NCBI RefSeq assembly: GCF_030687575.1
Contig: NZ_CP117439.1
Location: 3,091,501-3,155,500, forward strand
Direction of reading: 5' to 3'
From: Pseudomonas sp. FP2309
Lineage (GTDB): Bacteria; Pseudomonadota; Gammaproteobacteria; Pseudomonadales; Pseudomonadaceae
DNA length: 64,000 nucleotides
Shown here: positions 28,406 through 36,023 of the stretch, piece after piece
How the letters are laid out: every line of letters starts with the position of its first letter
Numbering within the stretch: the first letter of the stretch is position 1
Made by a program: the position numbers and the translations under genes
Notes under the pieces: generated by a model
The model's input: only the letters and a program-made list of their open reading frames with translations
What the model was told of the DNA's origin: nothing
The model's database searches: none

Positions 28406-28768
28406 TCAGCTCACAGCCAACTCCACCACCCCGCCGTTCAACCGTACCGGCCACACGCGCAAGCGCTGGTGTGGTGCCTCCAGGCACTGCCCATCGTGCA
28501 AGCGGTAATGCTGCTTATAGATCGGCGCAGCCACCACCAGATCCCCCTTGATACAACCCACCAAACCACGCCCGATCACATTCGCCCCGGACTCCGGGTC
28601 GTGGTTGTCGATGGCGAATAACGTCTGCTCCTGCGCGCCGGGCAGGTAGAACAGTGCCACCTGGGCGCCGTCGAGCCACACCACCACGCCGGAATCGCGC
28701 ACCAGGTCGGTCTCGTTGCACACGCTTTTCCAGGTAGCCAGGTTGCGCTGCGTATTGGAGTGGCTCAT
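28406..28768 (-). CDS. nirD: Assimilatory nitrite reductase (NADH) small subunit
   Basis: 120 residues. Rieske-like fold (GLVGCIKGDLVVAAPIYKQH, then DGQCLEAP) but without the Cys-His cluster ligands, as in E. coli NirD, which is an accessory subunit of NirB. Its ATG overlaps the nirB stop (TGATG), so translation is coupled. It is the last gene of the nirBD unit and converges on aer. Confidence 0.93.
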   Translation of the reverse strand: MSHSNTQRNLATWKSVCNETDLVRDSGVVVWLDGAQVALFYLPGAQEQTLFAIDNHDPESGANVIGRGLVGCIKGDLVVAAPIYKQHYRLHDGQCLEAPHQRLRVWPVRLNGGVVELAVS

Positions 28769-31323
28769 CAGGCAATCTCCTCGATGACGGGAATCAGGTT
28801 GAGTTCGGCGGCCATGATCGGCCGACGCTGGCCGCGCTCCTGGACAAAGTGGATGTCCGGGTCGGGGCGTTTGTCGTTGACGAAGGTGCGGAAGCGCTTG
28901 AGTTTTTCCGGGTCTTTGAGGGCGTTGGCCCATTCGCATTCGTAGCGGTCGACCACCAATTGCATCTGCGCTTCGAGCTCGGCGCCCAGGCCCAGGCTGT
29001 CGTGCAGGATCACGTCTTTGAGGAAGTCCAGGCCGCCTTCCAGGCTTTCGCGCCACACCGAGGTGCGTTGCAGCTTGTCGGCGGTGCGGATGTAAAACAT
29101 CAAAAAGCGATCGATGTACTTGATCAACGTGGCGTCGTCGAGGTCGGTGGCGAACAGTTCGGCATGGCGCGGGCGCATGCCGCCGTTGCCGGCGATGTAA
29201 AGGTTCCAGCCCTTCTCGGTGGCGATCACCCCCACGTCTTTGCTCTGGGCCTCGGCGCATTCACGGGTGCAACCGGACACCGCGAACTTGAGCTTGTGCG
29301 GCGAACGCAGGCCCTTGTAGCGGTCCTCGATCAGCAGCGCCATTTTCACGCTGTCCTGCACGCCATAACGGCACCAAGTGCTGCCCACGCAGGACTTCAC
29401 CGTGCGCGTGGACTTGCCGTAGGCATGCCCGGTTTCGAAACCGGCGGCAATCAGCTCGGCCCAGATATCCGGCAGCTCATGCAGTTGCGCGCCAAACAGG
29501 TCGATGCGCTGGCCGCCGGTGATCTTGGTGTAGAGGTCGTATTTCTTCGCCACTTCGCCGATCACGATCAGCTTGTCGGCGGTGATCTCTCCCCCGGGAA
29601 TACGCGGCACCACCGAGTAGGTGCCGTTCTTTTGCATGTTGGCCATGAACGTGTCGTTGGTGTCCTGCAATGGCACCAGGGAGGCGTCCATGATCGGCTG
29701 GTTCCAGCACGAGGCCAGGATTGAGCCCACCGCCGGTTTGCACACGTCGCAACCGGTATGGCCACGGCCGTGTTTGGCCAGCAGTTCTTCAAAGGTGATC
29801 ACCCCTTCCACGCGCACCAGGGCATACAGTTCCTGGCGGGTGTAGGCAAAGTGTTCGCACAGGCTCTTGTCGACGCTGACGCCTCGGGCGATCAACTCGT
29901 GTTCGAAGACTTGCTTGAGCAGCCCGGCGCAGCCACCGCAACCGGTGCAGGCCTTGGTCTGGGATTTGAGTTCGCCAAGGTCGCTGCACCCGGCGTCAAT
30001 CGCCGAGCAGATCGCGCCTTTGTTGACGTTGTGACACGAGCACACGGTGGCCGATTCCGGCAGCGCGCCAGGGCCCAGGGTTGGCGCGCCGGCCGAGGAC
30101 GGCAGAATCAGGCTGGCCGGTTCGGCCGGCAGCGCAATCGCGTTCTGCATGTATTGCAGCAAGGTGTCGTAATAGCTGTTGTCGCCCACCAGCACAGCGC
30201 CGATCACGTGCTTGCCGCTTGCGTCCACCACCAGGCGGCGGTAGCTGGCGCTGGCCTCGTCGATGAACTGATAGCTGCGCGCGCCGGGTGTGTGCGCATG
30301 GGCGTCGCCGATGGAGCCCACATCCACGCCCAGCAATTTGAGCTTGGTCGACATATCGGCGCCGACAAAGGGTTCGGCGGCCTGCTCGCACAGCAATGCA
30401 GCCACCCCGCGCGCCATCTGGTAGCCCGGCGCGACCAGGCCGAACAGGCTGCCGTTCCACGATGCGCACTCGCCGATCGCATAAATGTGCGGGTCGCAAC
30501 TCAAGCATTCATCGTTAATCACCACGCCACCGCGCGGGCCAATCTCCAGGCCGGCCTGACGCGCCAGGGCGTCCTGGGCACGGATGCCGGCCGAGAACAC
30601 AATCAGGTCGGTTTCGAGGAATTCGTCATTGGCAAAGTTCATGCGGTAGCGGTACTGCTCGCCCGCGCTTATCGACTGGGTGGCGCGGGACAGGTGCACG
30701 CCGACGCCCAGTCGTTCGATCTGGGCCTTGAGCGCCAGGCCACCGAAGTCGTCCAACTGCACCGGCATCAAGCGCGGTGCGAATTCCACCACATGGGCTT
30801 CCAGGCCGAGGCTTTTCAGCGCGTTGGCCGCCTCCAGGCCCAGCAGGCCACCGCCGACCACCACGCCGCGCCGCGCATTGGCCGCCGCAACGCGGATCGC
30901 ATCGAGGTCCTGCAAGGTGCGGTACACCAGGCGTGAATCGCCTTCAGCGCCCTCGATCGGCGGCACGAAGGGGTAAGAGCCGGTGGCCAGTACCAGTTTG
31001 TCGTACGCCACGCAGCCCTGGGCGGTGATCACCTCGCGGCGCTCGCGGTCGATCTCCAGTACCGGCACACCCAAGTGCAGCGTGATGCCCGGCGTCTGGT
31101 ACAACGCCGCTTCGGACAGCGCCAGCGACTCGGCATCGCGACCGGTGAAGTACTCGGACAGGTGCACACGGTCATAGGCGCGCATCGGCTCTTCGCTGAA
31201 CACGTGCAGTTGGTAGCGTTCCAGCGCGCCGCGCTCGATCAGTTGCTCCACACAGTGGTGGCCGACCATGCCATTGCCGACGACGATCAGGGTTTGTTTG
31301 CTACTGGCGATCTTGGAGTTCAT
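28768..31323 (-). CDS. nirB: Assimilatory nitrite reductase (NADH) large subunit
   Basis: 851-residue cytoplasmic enzyme reducing nitrite to ammonium with NADH. In order: FAD/NAD Rossmann domains (LIVVGNGMVGHHCVEQL, VVVGGGLLGLEAANAL), BFD-type [2Fe-2S] domain (VCSCHNVNKGAICSAI, CTGCGGCAG, HTGCDVCKPAVGS), and sirohaem/4Fe-4S reductase domain (SCVGSTWCRYG and SGCTRECAEAQSKDVGV carry the four cluster Cys). The ATG at 31323 (MNSKIASSKQTLIV) fits the family; the site upstream is weak. Transcription starts from a sigma-54-like promoter and runs through a leader terminator. Confidence 0.95.
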   Translation of the reverse strand: MNSKIASSKQTLIVVGNGMVGHHCVEQLIERGALERYQLHVFSEEPMRAYDRVHLSEYFTGRDAESLALSEAALYQTPGITLHLGVPVLEIDRERREVITAQGCVAYDKLVLATGSYPFVPPIEGAEGDSRLVYRTLQDLDAIRVAAANARRGVVVGGGLLGLEAANALKSLGLEAHVVEFAPRLMPVQLDDFGGLALKAQIERLGVGVHLSRATQSISAGEQYRYRMNFANDEFLETDLIVFSAGIRAQDALARQAGLEIGPRGGVVINDECLSCDPHIYAIGECASWNGSLFGLVAPGYQMARGVAALLCEQAAEPFVGADMSTKLKLLGVDVGSIGDAHAHTPGARSYQFIDEASASYRRLVVDASGKHVIGAVLVGDNSYYDTLLQYMQNAIALPAEPASLILPSSAGAPTLGPGALPESATVCSCHNVNKGAICSAIDAGCSDLGELKSQTKACTGCGGCAGLLKQVFEHELIARGVSVDKSLCEHFAYTRQELYALVRVEGVITFEELLAKHGRGHTGCDVCKPAVGSILASCWNQPIMDASLVPLQDTNDTFMANMQKNGTYSVVPRIPGGEITADKLIVIGEVAKKYDLYTKITGGQRIDLFGAQLHELPDIWAELIAAGFETGHAYGKSTRTVKSCVGSTWCRYGVQDSVKMALLIEDRYKGLRSPHKLKFAVSGCTRECAEAQSKDVGVIATEKGWNLYIAGNGGMRPRHAELFATDLDDATLIKYIDRFLMFYIRTADKLQRTSVWRESLEGGLDFLKDVILHDSLGLGAELEAQMQLVVDRYECEWANALKDPEKLKRFRTFVNDKRPDPDIHFVQERGQRRPIMAAELNLIPVIEEIA

Positions 31324-31361
31324 ATCAGCACCCGACAACACTCATCACGGTTAAAAAAAGC

Positions 31362-31397
31362 AAAAAAAAACGCCTGAAACCTTGCGGTTCCAGGCGT
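31362..31397 (-). terminator. Leader attenuator terminator of nirB
   Basis: On the minus strand ACGCCTGGAACC-gcaa-GGTTTCAGGCGT forms a 12-pair stem (one G-U) with a GCAA tetraloop, followed by eight or nine Ts. It lies about 40 bases upstream of the nirB ATG, with no gene before it on that strand, so it is a leader attenuator rather than the end of another transcript. Confidence 0.85.
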
Positions 31398-31406
31398 CTT
31401 TGCCTG
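31391..31406 (-). promoter_or_regulatory. ANTAR-type hairpin in the nirB leader
   Basis: On the minus strand CAGGC-AAAGAC-GCCTG: a 5-bp stem with a hexaloop having A at position 1 and G at position 4, the pattern recognised by ANTAR antiterminators (NasR, NasT, EutV). Its 3' arm is the 5' arm of the terminator, so the two cannot coexist. I could not find a convincing first hairpin beside it. Confidence 0.6.
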
Positions 31407-31514
31407 TTCTTATGCGGGATCGGTTCGGACGACTTCGCCGGATCCATCGCTTTATGCCCATGACCTGTTAGGGCCTGTCGATCGTCGTTGACCGAGTGGG
31501 ATTGCGGGGGAGCT

Positions 31515-31530
31515 TGCAGGGTCTGTGCCA
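31515..31530 (-). promoter_or_regulatory. Sigma-54-like promoter of nirBD
   Basis: On the minus strand TGGCACAGACCCTGCA fits TGGCACG-N4-TTGCW with two differences and exact GG-N10-GC spacing. It would start a leader of about 180 bases containing the terminator. NtrC-dependent sigma-54 control is usual for nitrate assimilation in Pseudomonas. Confidence 0.6.
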
Positions 31531-31648
31531 AACTGGCGAGGCCGCGTGCTCATGGCTGCCGACGCCATTTTAATAGCCCAATCAGCCCGGATTGCGCCTC
31601 CAACTGGTGCGCGCCGCCTCAAAAAAGCGCACCTCTGAGCGTGTTGCA

Positions 31649-31689
31649 GTGAGCGGGCTGGCCTCACTCACCACAGCAAGCCCGCTCAC
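31649..31689. repeat. REP-like inverted repeat upstream of nasA
   Basis: GTGAGCGGGCT (31649-31659) and AGCCCGCTCAC (31679-31689) are perfect 11-bp inverse copies around 19 bp. Read on the minus strand, GTGGTGAGCGGGCTTGCTG is typical of P. fluorescens REP sequences. It lies between the two divergent promoters. Confidence 0.65.
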
Positions 31690-31742
31690 CACACACGTCT
31701 TCTCACACCACAACGCCGCGCATGCCAGTGCTTGGAAAAACC

Positions 31743-31758
31743 TGGCGCGTGACTTGCT
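31743..31758 (+). promoter_or_regulatory. Sigma-54-like promoter of nasA
   Basis: TGGCGCGTGACTTGCT matches TGGCACG-N4-TTGCW at all conserved positions but one, with GG-N10-GC spacing. The start site would be near 31769, just before the first ANTAR-type hairpin at 31774. Confidence 0.7.
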
Positions 31759-31773
31759 AGGAACACCTCAAGA

Positions 31774-31815
31774 GCAGTCAACGCTGATTGCCCCACACAC
31801 GACAAAGGCGCCGTG
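31774..31815 (+). promoter_or_regulatory. ANTAR-type tandem stem-loop in the nasA leader
   Basis: First hairpin: GCAGTC-AACGCT-GATTGC (31774-31791), six pairs including one G-U. Second hairpin: CACGAC-AAAGGC-GCCGTG (31798-31815), five pairs with one A-C mismatch. Both hexaloops have A at 1 and G at 4, and the linker is six bases. The 3' arm of the second hairpin is the 5' arm of the terminator at 31808, so protein binding would free the polymerase to reach nasA. This is the established layout for NasT/NasR-type antitermination; the regulator gene is not in this window. Confidence 0.75.
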
Positions 31816-31856
31816 CAACCCCCGTTTACGAACGGCGGGTTGCAGGGCGCTTTTTT
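31808..31856 (+). terminator. Leader attenuator terminator of nasA
   Basis: GCGCC (31808-31812) pairs with GGCGC (31846-31850), and TGCAACCC (31814-31821) with GGGTTGCA (31837-31844), with a few more inner pairs, followed by TTTTTT. It ends 31 bases before the nasA ATG, with no upstream gene on this strand. Confidence 0.85.
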
Positions 31857-31887
31857 GTTGGCGGGTAAAAAGTTTCGAGGGTTACAG

Positions 31888-34800
31888 ATGGCAAACCAAA
31901 GCGTACGTAGCGTGTGTCCTTATTGTGGCGTGGGCTGCGGCATCGTCATGCAGGTCGAGCAGAATAAAGTGGTCAAGGTGATCGGCGACACGGCCCACCC
32001 CACCAACCTCGGCCGCCTGTGCACCAAGGGCACCACCTGCGGGCAAGCCATCGCCGAGTCCGGACGCATGGAAAATGCCTACTTGCGTGAACACCGCGAG
32101 CACGACCCGGTGCGCATCGCCATGGACAAGGCCATCAGCGAAACCGCTGGCCGCCTGCGGCATATCCTCGACCGCGATGGCCCGGACGCACTGGCCTTCT
32201 ACGTGTCCGGGCAGATGTCGCTGGAAGCCCAGTACCTGATCAACAAGTTAGCCAAGGGCTTTGTCGGCACCCATAACATCGAATCCAACTCGCGCCTGTG
32301 CATGGCCAGCGCGGGCAGCGGCTACAAACTGTCACTGGGTGCGGACGGCCCGCCCGGTTCCTATGAAGACTTCGACCGCGCCGAGCTGTTCTTCGTGATC
32401 GGCGCGAATATGGCCGACTGTCACCCGATCCTGTTCCTGCGCATGATGGACCGGGTCAAAGCCGGGGCAAAACTGATCGTGGTCGACCCTCGGCGCAGCG
32501 CCACGGCGGACAAGGCCGGCCTGTACCTGCCAATCAAACCGGGCACCGACCTCGCGCTGCTCAATGGCCTGCTGCACCTGCTGGTGAAGAACGGCCACAC
32601 CGATCCGGCGTTTATTGAAGCTTTCACCGACGGCTGGGAGGCGATGCCTGGCTTCCTCGAAGACTACCCGCCGCACACCGTGGCCGAGATCACCGGTCTG
32701 GCCGAAGCCGATATCCGCCAAGCCGCCGACTGGATCGGCACAGCCGCCGAGTGGATGAGCTGCTGGACCATGGGCCTCAACCAGAGCACCCACGGCACCT
32801 GGAACACCAACGCCCTGTGCAACCTGCACCTGGCCACCGGCGCGATTTGCCGCCCCGGCAGCGGGCCGTTTTCCCTGACCGGCCAGCCCAATGCCATGGG
32901 CGGACGCGAGATGGGCTATATGGGGCCAGGCCTGCCAGGACAACGCTCAGTGCTGGTGGAAGCCGATCGCCGATTTATCGAAGACCTGTGGCAGATCCCT
33001 CAGAATCGCCTGCCGCGCCAGGCCGGTGGCGGCACCGTGGCGATGTTCGAGCAACTGGCCGCGGGGCAGATCAAAGCCTGCTGGATCATCTGCACCAACC
33101 CGGTGGCCAGCGTGCCGAACCGCCAGACCGTGATCGACGGCCTGCGCGCCGCCGAACTGGTGATCACCCAGGACGCGTTCCTCGACACCGAAACCAACCG
33201 CTACGCCGATATCCTGCTGCCCGGCGCGCTATGGGCCGAGGCTGAAGGGGTGATGATCAACTCAGAACGCAACCTGACCCTGATGCAAAAAGCCGTCGAT
33301 GCGCCCGCCGAAACCCTGCCCGACTGGCAGATCATCGCCAGGGTCGCCTGTGCCATGGGCTTTGCCGAGGCGTTCACCTACACCTGCGCCAGCGAGGTGT
33401 TTGAAGAAATCAAACACGCCTGGAACCCCAAGACCGGCTACGACATGCGCGGCGCCAGCTACGCCCGCCTGCGTGAACAACCGCTGCAATGGCCCTGCGC
33501 ATCCAACGAGGCAGCGCCGCGCAACCCGATCCGCTACGCGCACAACGGCACACTCACCTTCGCCACCGACACCGGCAAAGCCCGGTTCTACCCTCGGCCG
33601 CACATGCCACCGGCGGAACTGCCAAATGACGCTTTCCCCTTCGTGCTCAACACCGGCCGTGTGCAGCACCAGTGGCACACCCTGACCAAGACCGGCAAGG
33701 TCGCCACCCTGAACAAACTCAACCCCGGCCCCTTCGTGGAAATCCACCCCGAGGATGCCGCGCGCCTGGGCATCCGTGCCAAGGACCCGGTGGAAGTGCG
33801 CTCCCTGCGTGGGCGCGCGGTGTTGCCCGCCGTGATCACCGACCGGGTACGCCCCGGCAACTGCTTTGCGCCCTTTCACTGGAACGACGTGTTTGGCGAG
33901 CACTTGGCGATCAATGCCGTGACCCACGACGCCGTCGACCCGATTTCGCTGCAGCCGGAGTTCAAGTGCTGCGCCGTCGCACTGGCCCGTGTCGAACTGA
34001 TCGAGCACCGCTTTCTCGAGCAACCGGCCGCCGCCGCCCATGCCCTTGCAGAGGCCCCCGCCATGTCGCGCTTCGACGCCTTCGCCGAACTCACCGGCAT
34101 CCGCGACCTGCCGGCACCGGCCCTGTGCGACAGCGAACGCACCTACCTCGCTGGTTTCCTCAACGGCCTGCAATCCGGTGCCGCGCGCCAGGCCAAGGGT
34201 GTGCCAGTGATGCCGGCCAGTGCGCCGTTGACCCAGGACGCCCGATTGTGGCTGGACGGTTTGCTCGCGGGCTTGTTCAGCCGCAGCGAAACCGCCCCTG
34301 CGCCCTCCCCCGACGTCACCTTGTTGTGGGCCTCGCAGACCGGCAACGCCCAAGCCCTGGCCGAACGCTGCGCCAGGCGCCTGCGGGAAGCAGGCATCAG
34401 CGTCGAACTGAGCGCGATGGCAGACTTCCCCGCCAGCCGATTGGCCAGCACCCAAACCCTGGCGTTGATCAGCAGCACCTTTGGCGACGGCGATCCACCG
34501 GACAATGGCGAAGCGTTCTGGCACGGCCTCAGCAGCATTGGAACGCGACTGGAGTCCCTGCGCTTTGCCGTGCTGGCCCTGGGCGATCCGAACTATGACC
34601 AGTTCTGCCGGCACGGCAAAAGGCTTGACCAGCGCCTGTTGGAATTGGGCGCCACGCGCCTGCTGGAACGGGTCGACTGCGACACCGACTTCGAAGAACG
34701 CGCCGACGCCTGGCTGACGCGCCTCCAGCATACCCTCAACCCGGCCAAACCCATCACCCAGGCCACCCCCGCCGGCAAAACCAAGCTGCATGGTTCGCGC

Positions 34801-35874
34801 CTGTTGCTCAACCGGCACTTGAACCCCGACAGCCGGCACAAGGAAACCCGCCAGTTCGCCCTCGACCTGGCGGACTCCGGGCTCACCTACGAAGCCGGCG
34901 ACGCCCTGGGCGTGCGCCCGCGCAACTGCCCCGAGCTGGTGAGCGAACTGCTTGACCTGACCCACCTGAGCGCAGGCACGCTGGTGAACATCGACACCTT
35001 CGGGGACGTGCCGCTGCAACAGGCGCTCACCCAACACTTCGAAATCGCCCGGCCCAGCAGCGAGACCCTCGCCTTTATCGCGCAGCGCAGCGCCAACGCG
35101 GGCCTTGAACAGTTGCTGCGCCCCGAGCACAAGGCTGAGCTCAAAGACTGGCTGTGGGGCCGGCAACTGGTGGATGTGCTGCAGCACTACCCCATCGACT
35201 GCACGGCGGACGAACTGCTCGGCACCCTCAAGCGCCTGCAACCGCGCCTGTATTCGATTGCCTCCAGCGCCAAGGCCTACCCGCAGCAAGTGCACCTCAC
35301 CGTGGCCGCCGTGCGCTACGGCAAGCGCAAGGGCGTGTCGTCGACCTTCCTGGCAGACCGCGTTGGTGACGACGAAGTCCCGGTGTTCGTGCAGCCGTCC
35401 AAGCACTTCCGCACGCCAGGCGACGGTGAGGTGCCGATGATCATGATCGGGCCCGGCACAGGCGTGGCGCCGTTTCGCGCGTTCTTGCAGGAACGCCGGG
35501 CAATGGGGCATCAGGGCCGCAACTGGCTGTTTTTTGGGGAGCAGCACGCCGCCAGCGACTTCTATTACAAGGACGAGCTGCAAGGCCTGCAGCACGACGG
35601 TCTGCTCACCCACTTGAGCCTGGCGTTTTCCCGCGACCAGGCCCAGAAGATCTACGTGCAGGACCGCATCCGTGAGCACGGCGCCGAGCTGTGGCGCTGG
35701 CTGCAGGACGGCGCCAGGCTGTACGTCTGCGGCGACGCGAGCCATATGGCCAAGGACGTCGACCAGGCACTGCGCCAAGTGGCGCAAACCCACGGCGGGC
35801 TTGGCGCAGAAGACGCGGTGGACTACTGGCGGCAATTAAGTGAGCAGAAACGTTATCTGCGTGATGTGTACTGA
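31888..35874 (+). CDS. nasA: Assimilatory nitrate reductase fused to a sulfite-reductase-type flavoprotein
   Basis: 1328 residues. Residues 1-700 or so are the molybdopterin nitrate reductase, with the N-terminal [4Fe-4S] motif VCPYCGVGCGIVMQ (Cys 10, 13, 17, fourth in RLCTKGTTCG) and RLCMASAGSGYK. From about 810 a flavodoxin domain (TLLWASQTGNAQALAERCAR) is followed by a CysJ-like FAD domain and an NAD(P)H domain (MIGPGTGVAPFRAFLQERRA, about 1185), ending KRYLRDVY. The fused flavoprotein presumably passes NAD(P)H electrons to the molybdenum centre, replacing a separate electron-transfer subunit. ATG 31888 starts MANQSVRSVCPYCG, the expected N-terminus. Divergent from nirBD. Confidence 0.94.
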   Translation: MANQSVRSVCPYCGVGCGIVMQVEQNKVVKVIGDTAHPTNLGRLCTKGTTCGQAIAESGRMENAYLREHREHDPVRIAMDKAISETAGRLRHILDRDGPDALAFYVSGQMSLEAQYLINKLAKGFVGTHNIESNSRLCMASAGSGYKLSLGADGPPGSYEDFDRAELFFVIGANMADCHPILFLRMMDRVKAGAKLIVVDPRRSATADKAGLYLPIKPGTDLALLNGLLHLLVKNGHTDPAFIEAFTDGWEAMPGFLEDYPPHTVAEITGLAEADIRQAADWIGTAAEWMSCWTMGLNQSTHGTWNTNALCNLHLATGAICRPGSGPFSLTGQPNAMGGREMGYMGPGLPGQRSVLVEADRRFIEDLWQIPQNRLPRQAGGGTVAMFEQLAAGQIKACWIICTNPVASVPNRQTVIDGLRAAELVITQDAFLDTETNRYADILLPGALWAEAEGVMINSERNLTLMQKAVDAPAETLPDWQIIARVACAMGFAEAFTYTCASEVFEEIKHAWNPKTGYDMRGASYARLREQPLQWPCASNEAAPRNPIRYAHNGTLTFATDTGKARFYPRPHMPPAELPNDAFPFVLNTGRVQHQWHTLTKTGKVATLNKLNPGPFVEIHPEDAARLGIRAKDPVEVRSLRGRAVLPAVITDRVRPGNCFAPFHWNDVFGEHLAINAVTHDAVDPISLQPEFKCCAVALARVELIEHRFLEQPAAAAHALAEAPAMSRFDAFAELTGIRDLPAPALCDSERTYLAGFLNGLQSGAARQAKGVPVMPASAPLTQDARLWLDGLLAGLFSRSETAPAPSPDVTLLWASQTGNAQALAERCARRLREAGISVELSAMADFPASRLASTQTLALISSTFGDGDPPDNGEAFWHGLSSIGTRLESLRFAVLALGDPNYDQFCRHGKRLDQRLLELGATRLLERVDCDTDFEERADAWLTRLQHTLNPAKPITQATPAGKTKLHGSRLLLNRHLNPDSRHKETRQFALDLADSGLTYEAGDALGVRPRNCPELVSELLDLTHLSAGTLVNIDTFGDVPLQQALTQHFEIARPSSETLAFIAQRSANAGLEQLLRPEHKAELKDWLWGRQLVDVLQHYPIDCTADELLGTLKRLQPRLYSIASSAKAYPQQVHLTVAAVRYGKRKGVSSTFLADRVGDDEVPVFVQPSKHFRTPGDGEVPMIMIGPGTGVAPFRAFLQERRAMGHQGRNWLFFGEQHAASDFYYKDELQGLQHDGLLTHLSLAFSRDQAQKIYVQDRIREHGAELWRWLQDGARLYVCGDASHMAKDVDQALRQVAQTHGGLGAEDAVDYWRQLSEQKRYLRDVY

Positions 35875-36023
35875 TTGGATACAGAACAATCGGGTTTTGT
35901 ATTGTGTACAAAAAACCCTAAAGGTTTAGCCGGTACGCGCCGAAACATCAGTCATAGCAAATCGCCGCGCTTGGCTTGCGCAAGACGACGGTTTGGCCGC
36001 CCTCCACGTTGATGGTCGTTTCG

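Larger units (their letters stand above)
31324..31887. other. 564-bp divergent nirB/nasA control region
   Basis: Holds no gene. Minus strand, towards nirB: sigma-54-like promoter 31515-31530, ANTAR-type hairpin 31391-31406 and terminator 31362-31397. Plus strand, towards nasA: REP-like repeat 31649-31689, sigma-54-like promoter 31743-31758, two ANTAR-type hairpins 31774-31815 and terminator 31808-31856. Confidence 0.7.

Noticed and set aside
31441..31486. GGCAT/AAAGCG/ATG on the minus strand as the missing first ANTAR hairpin of nirB
   Set aside because: Only three base pairs, and it lies about 50 bases from the second hairpin, further than the usual spacing.
31592..31887. Upstream extension of nasA or a small gene in the leader
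   Set aside because: The region is explained by promoter, ANTAR hairpins and terminator; frames crossing it lack coding character.
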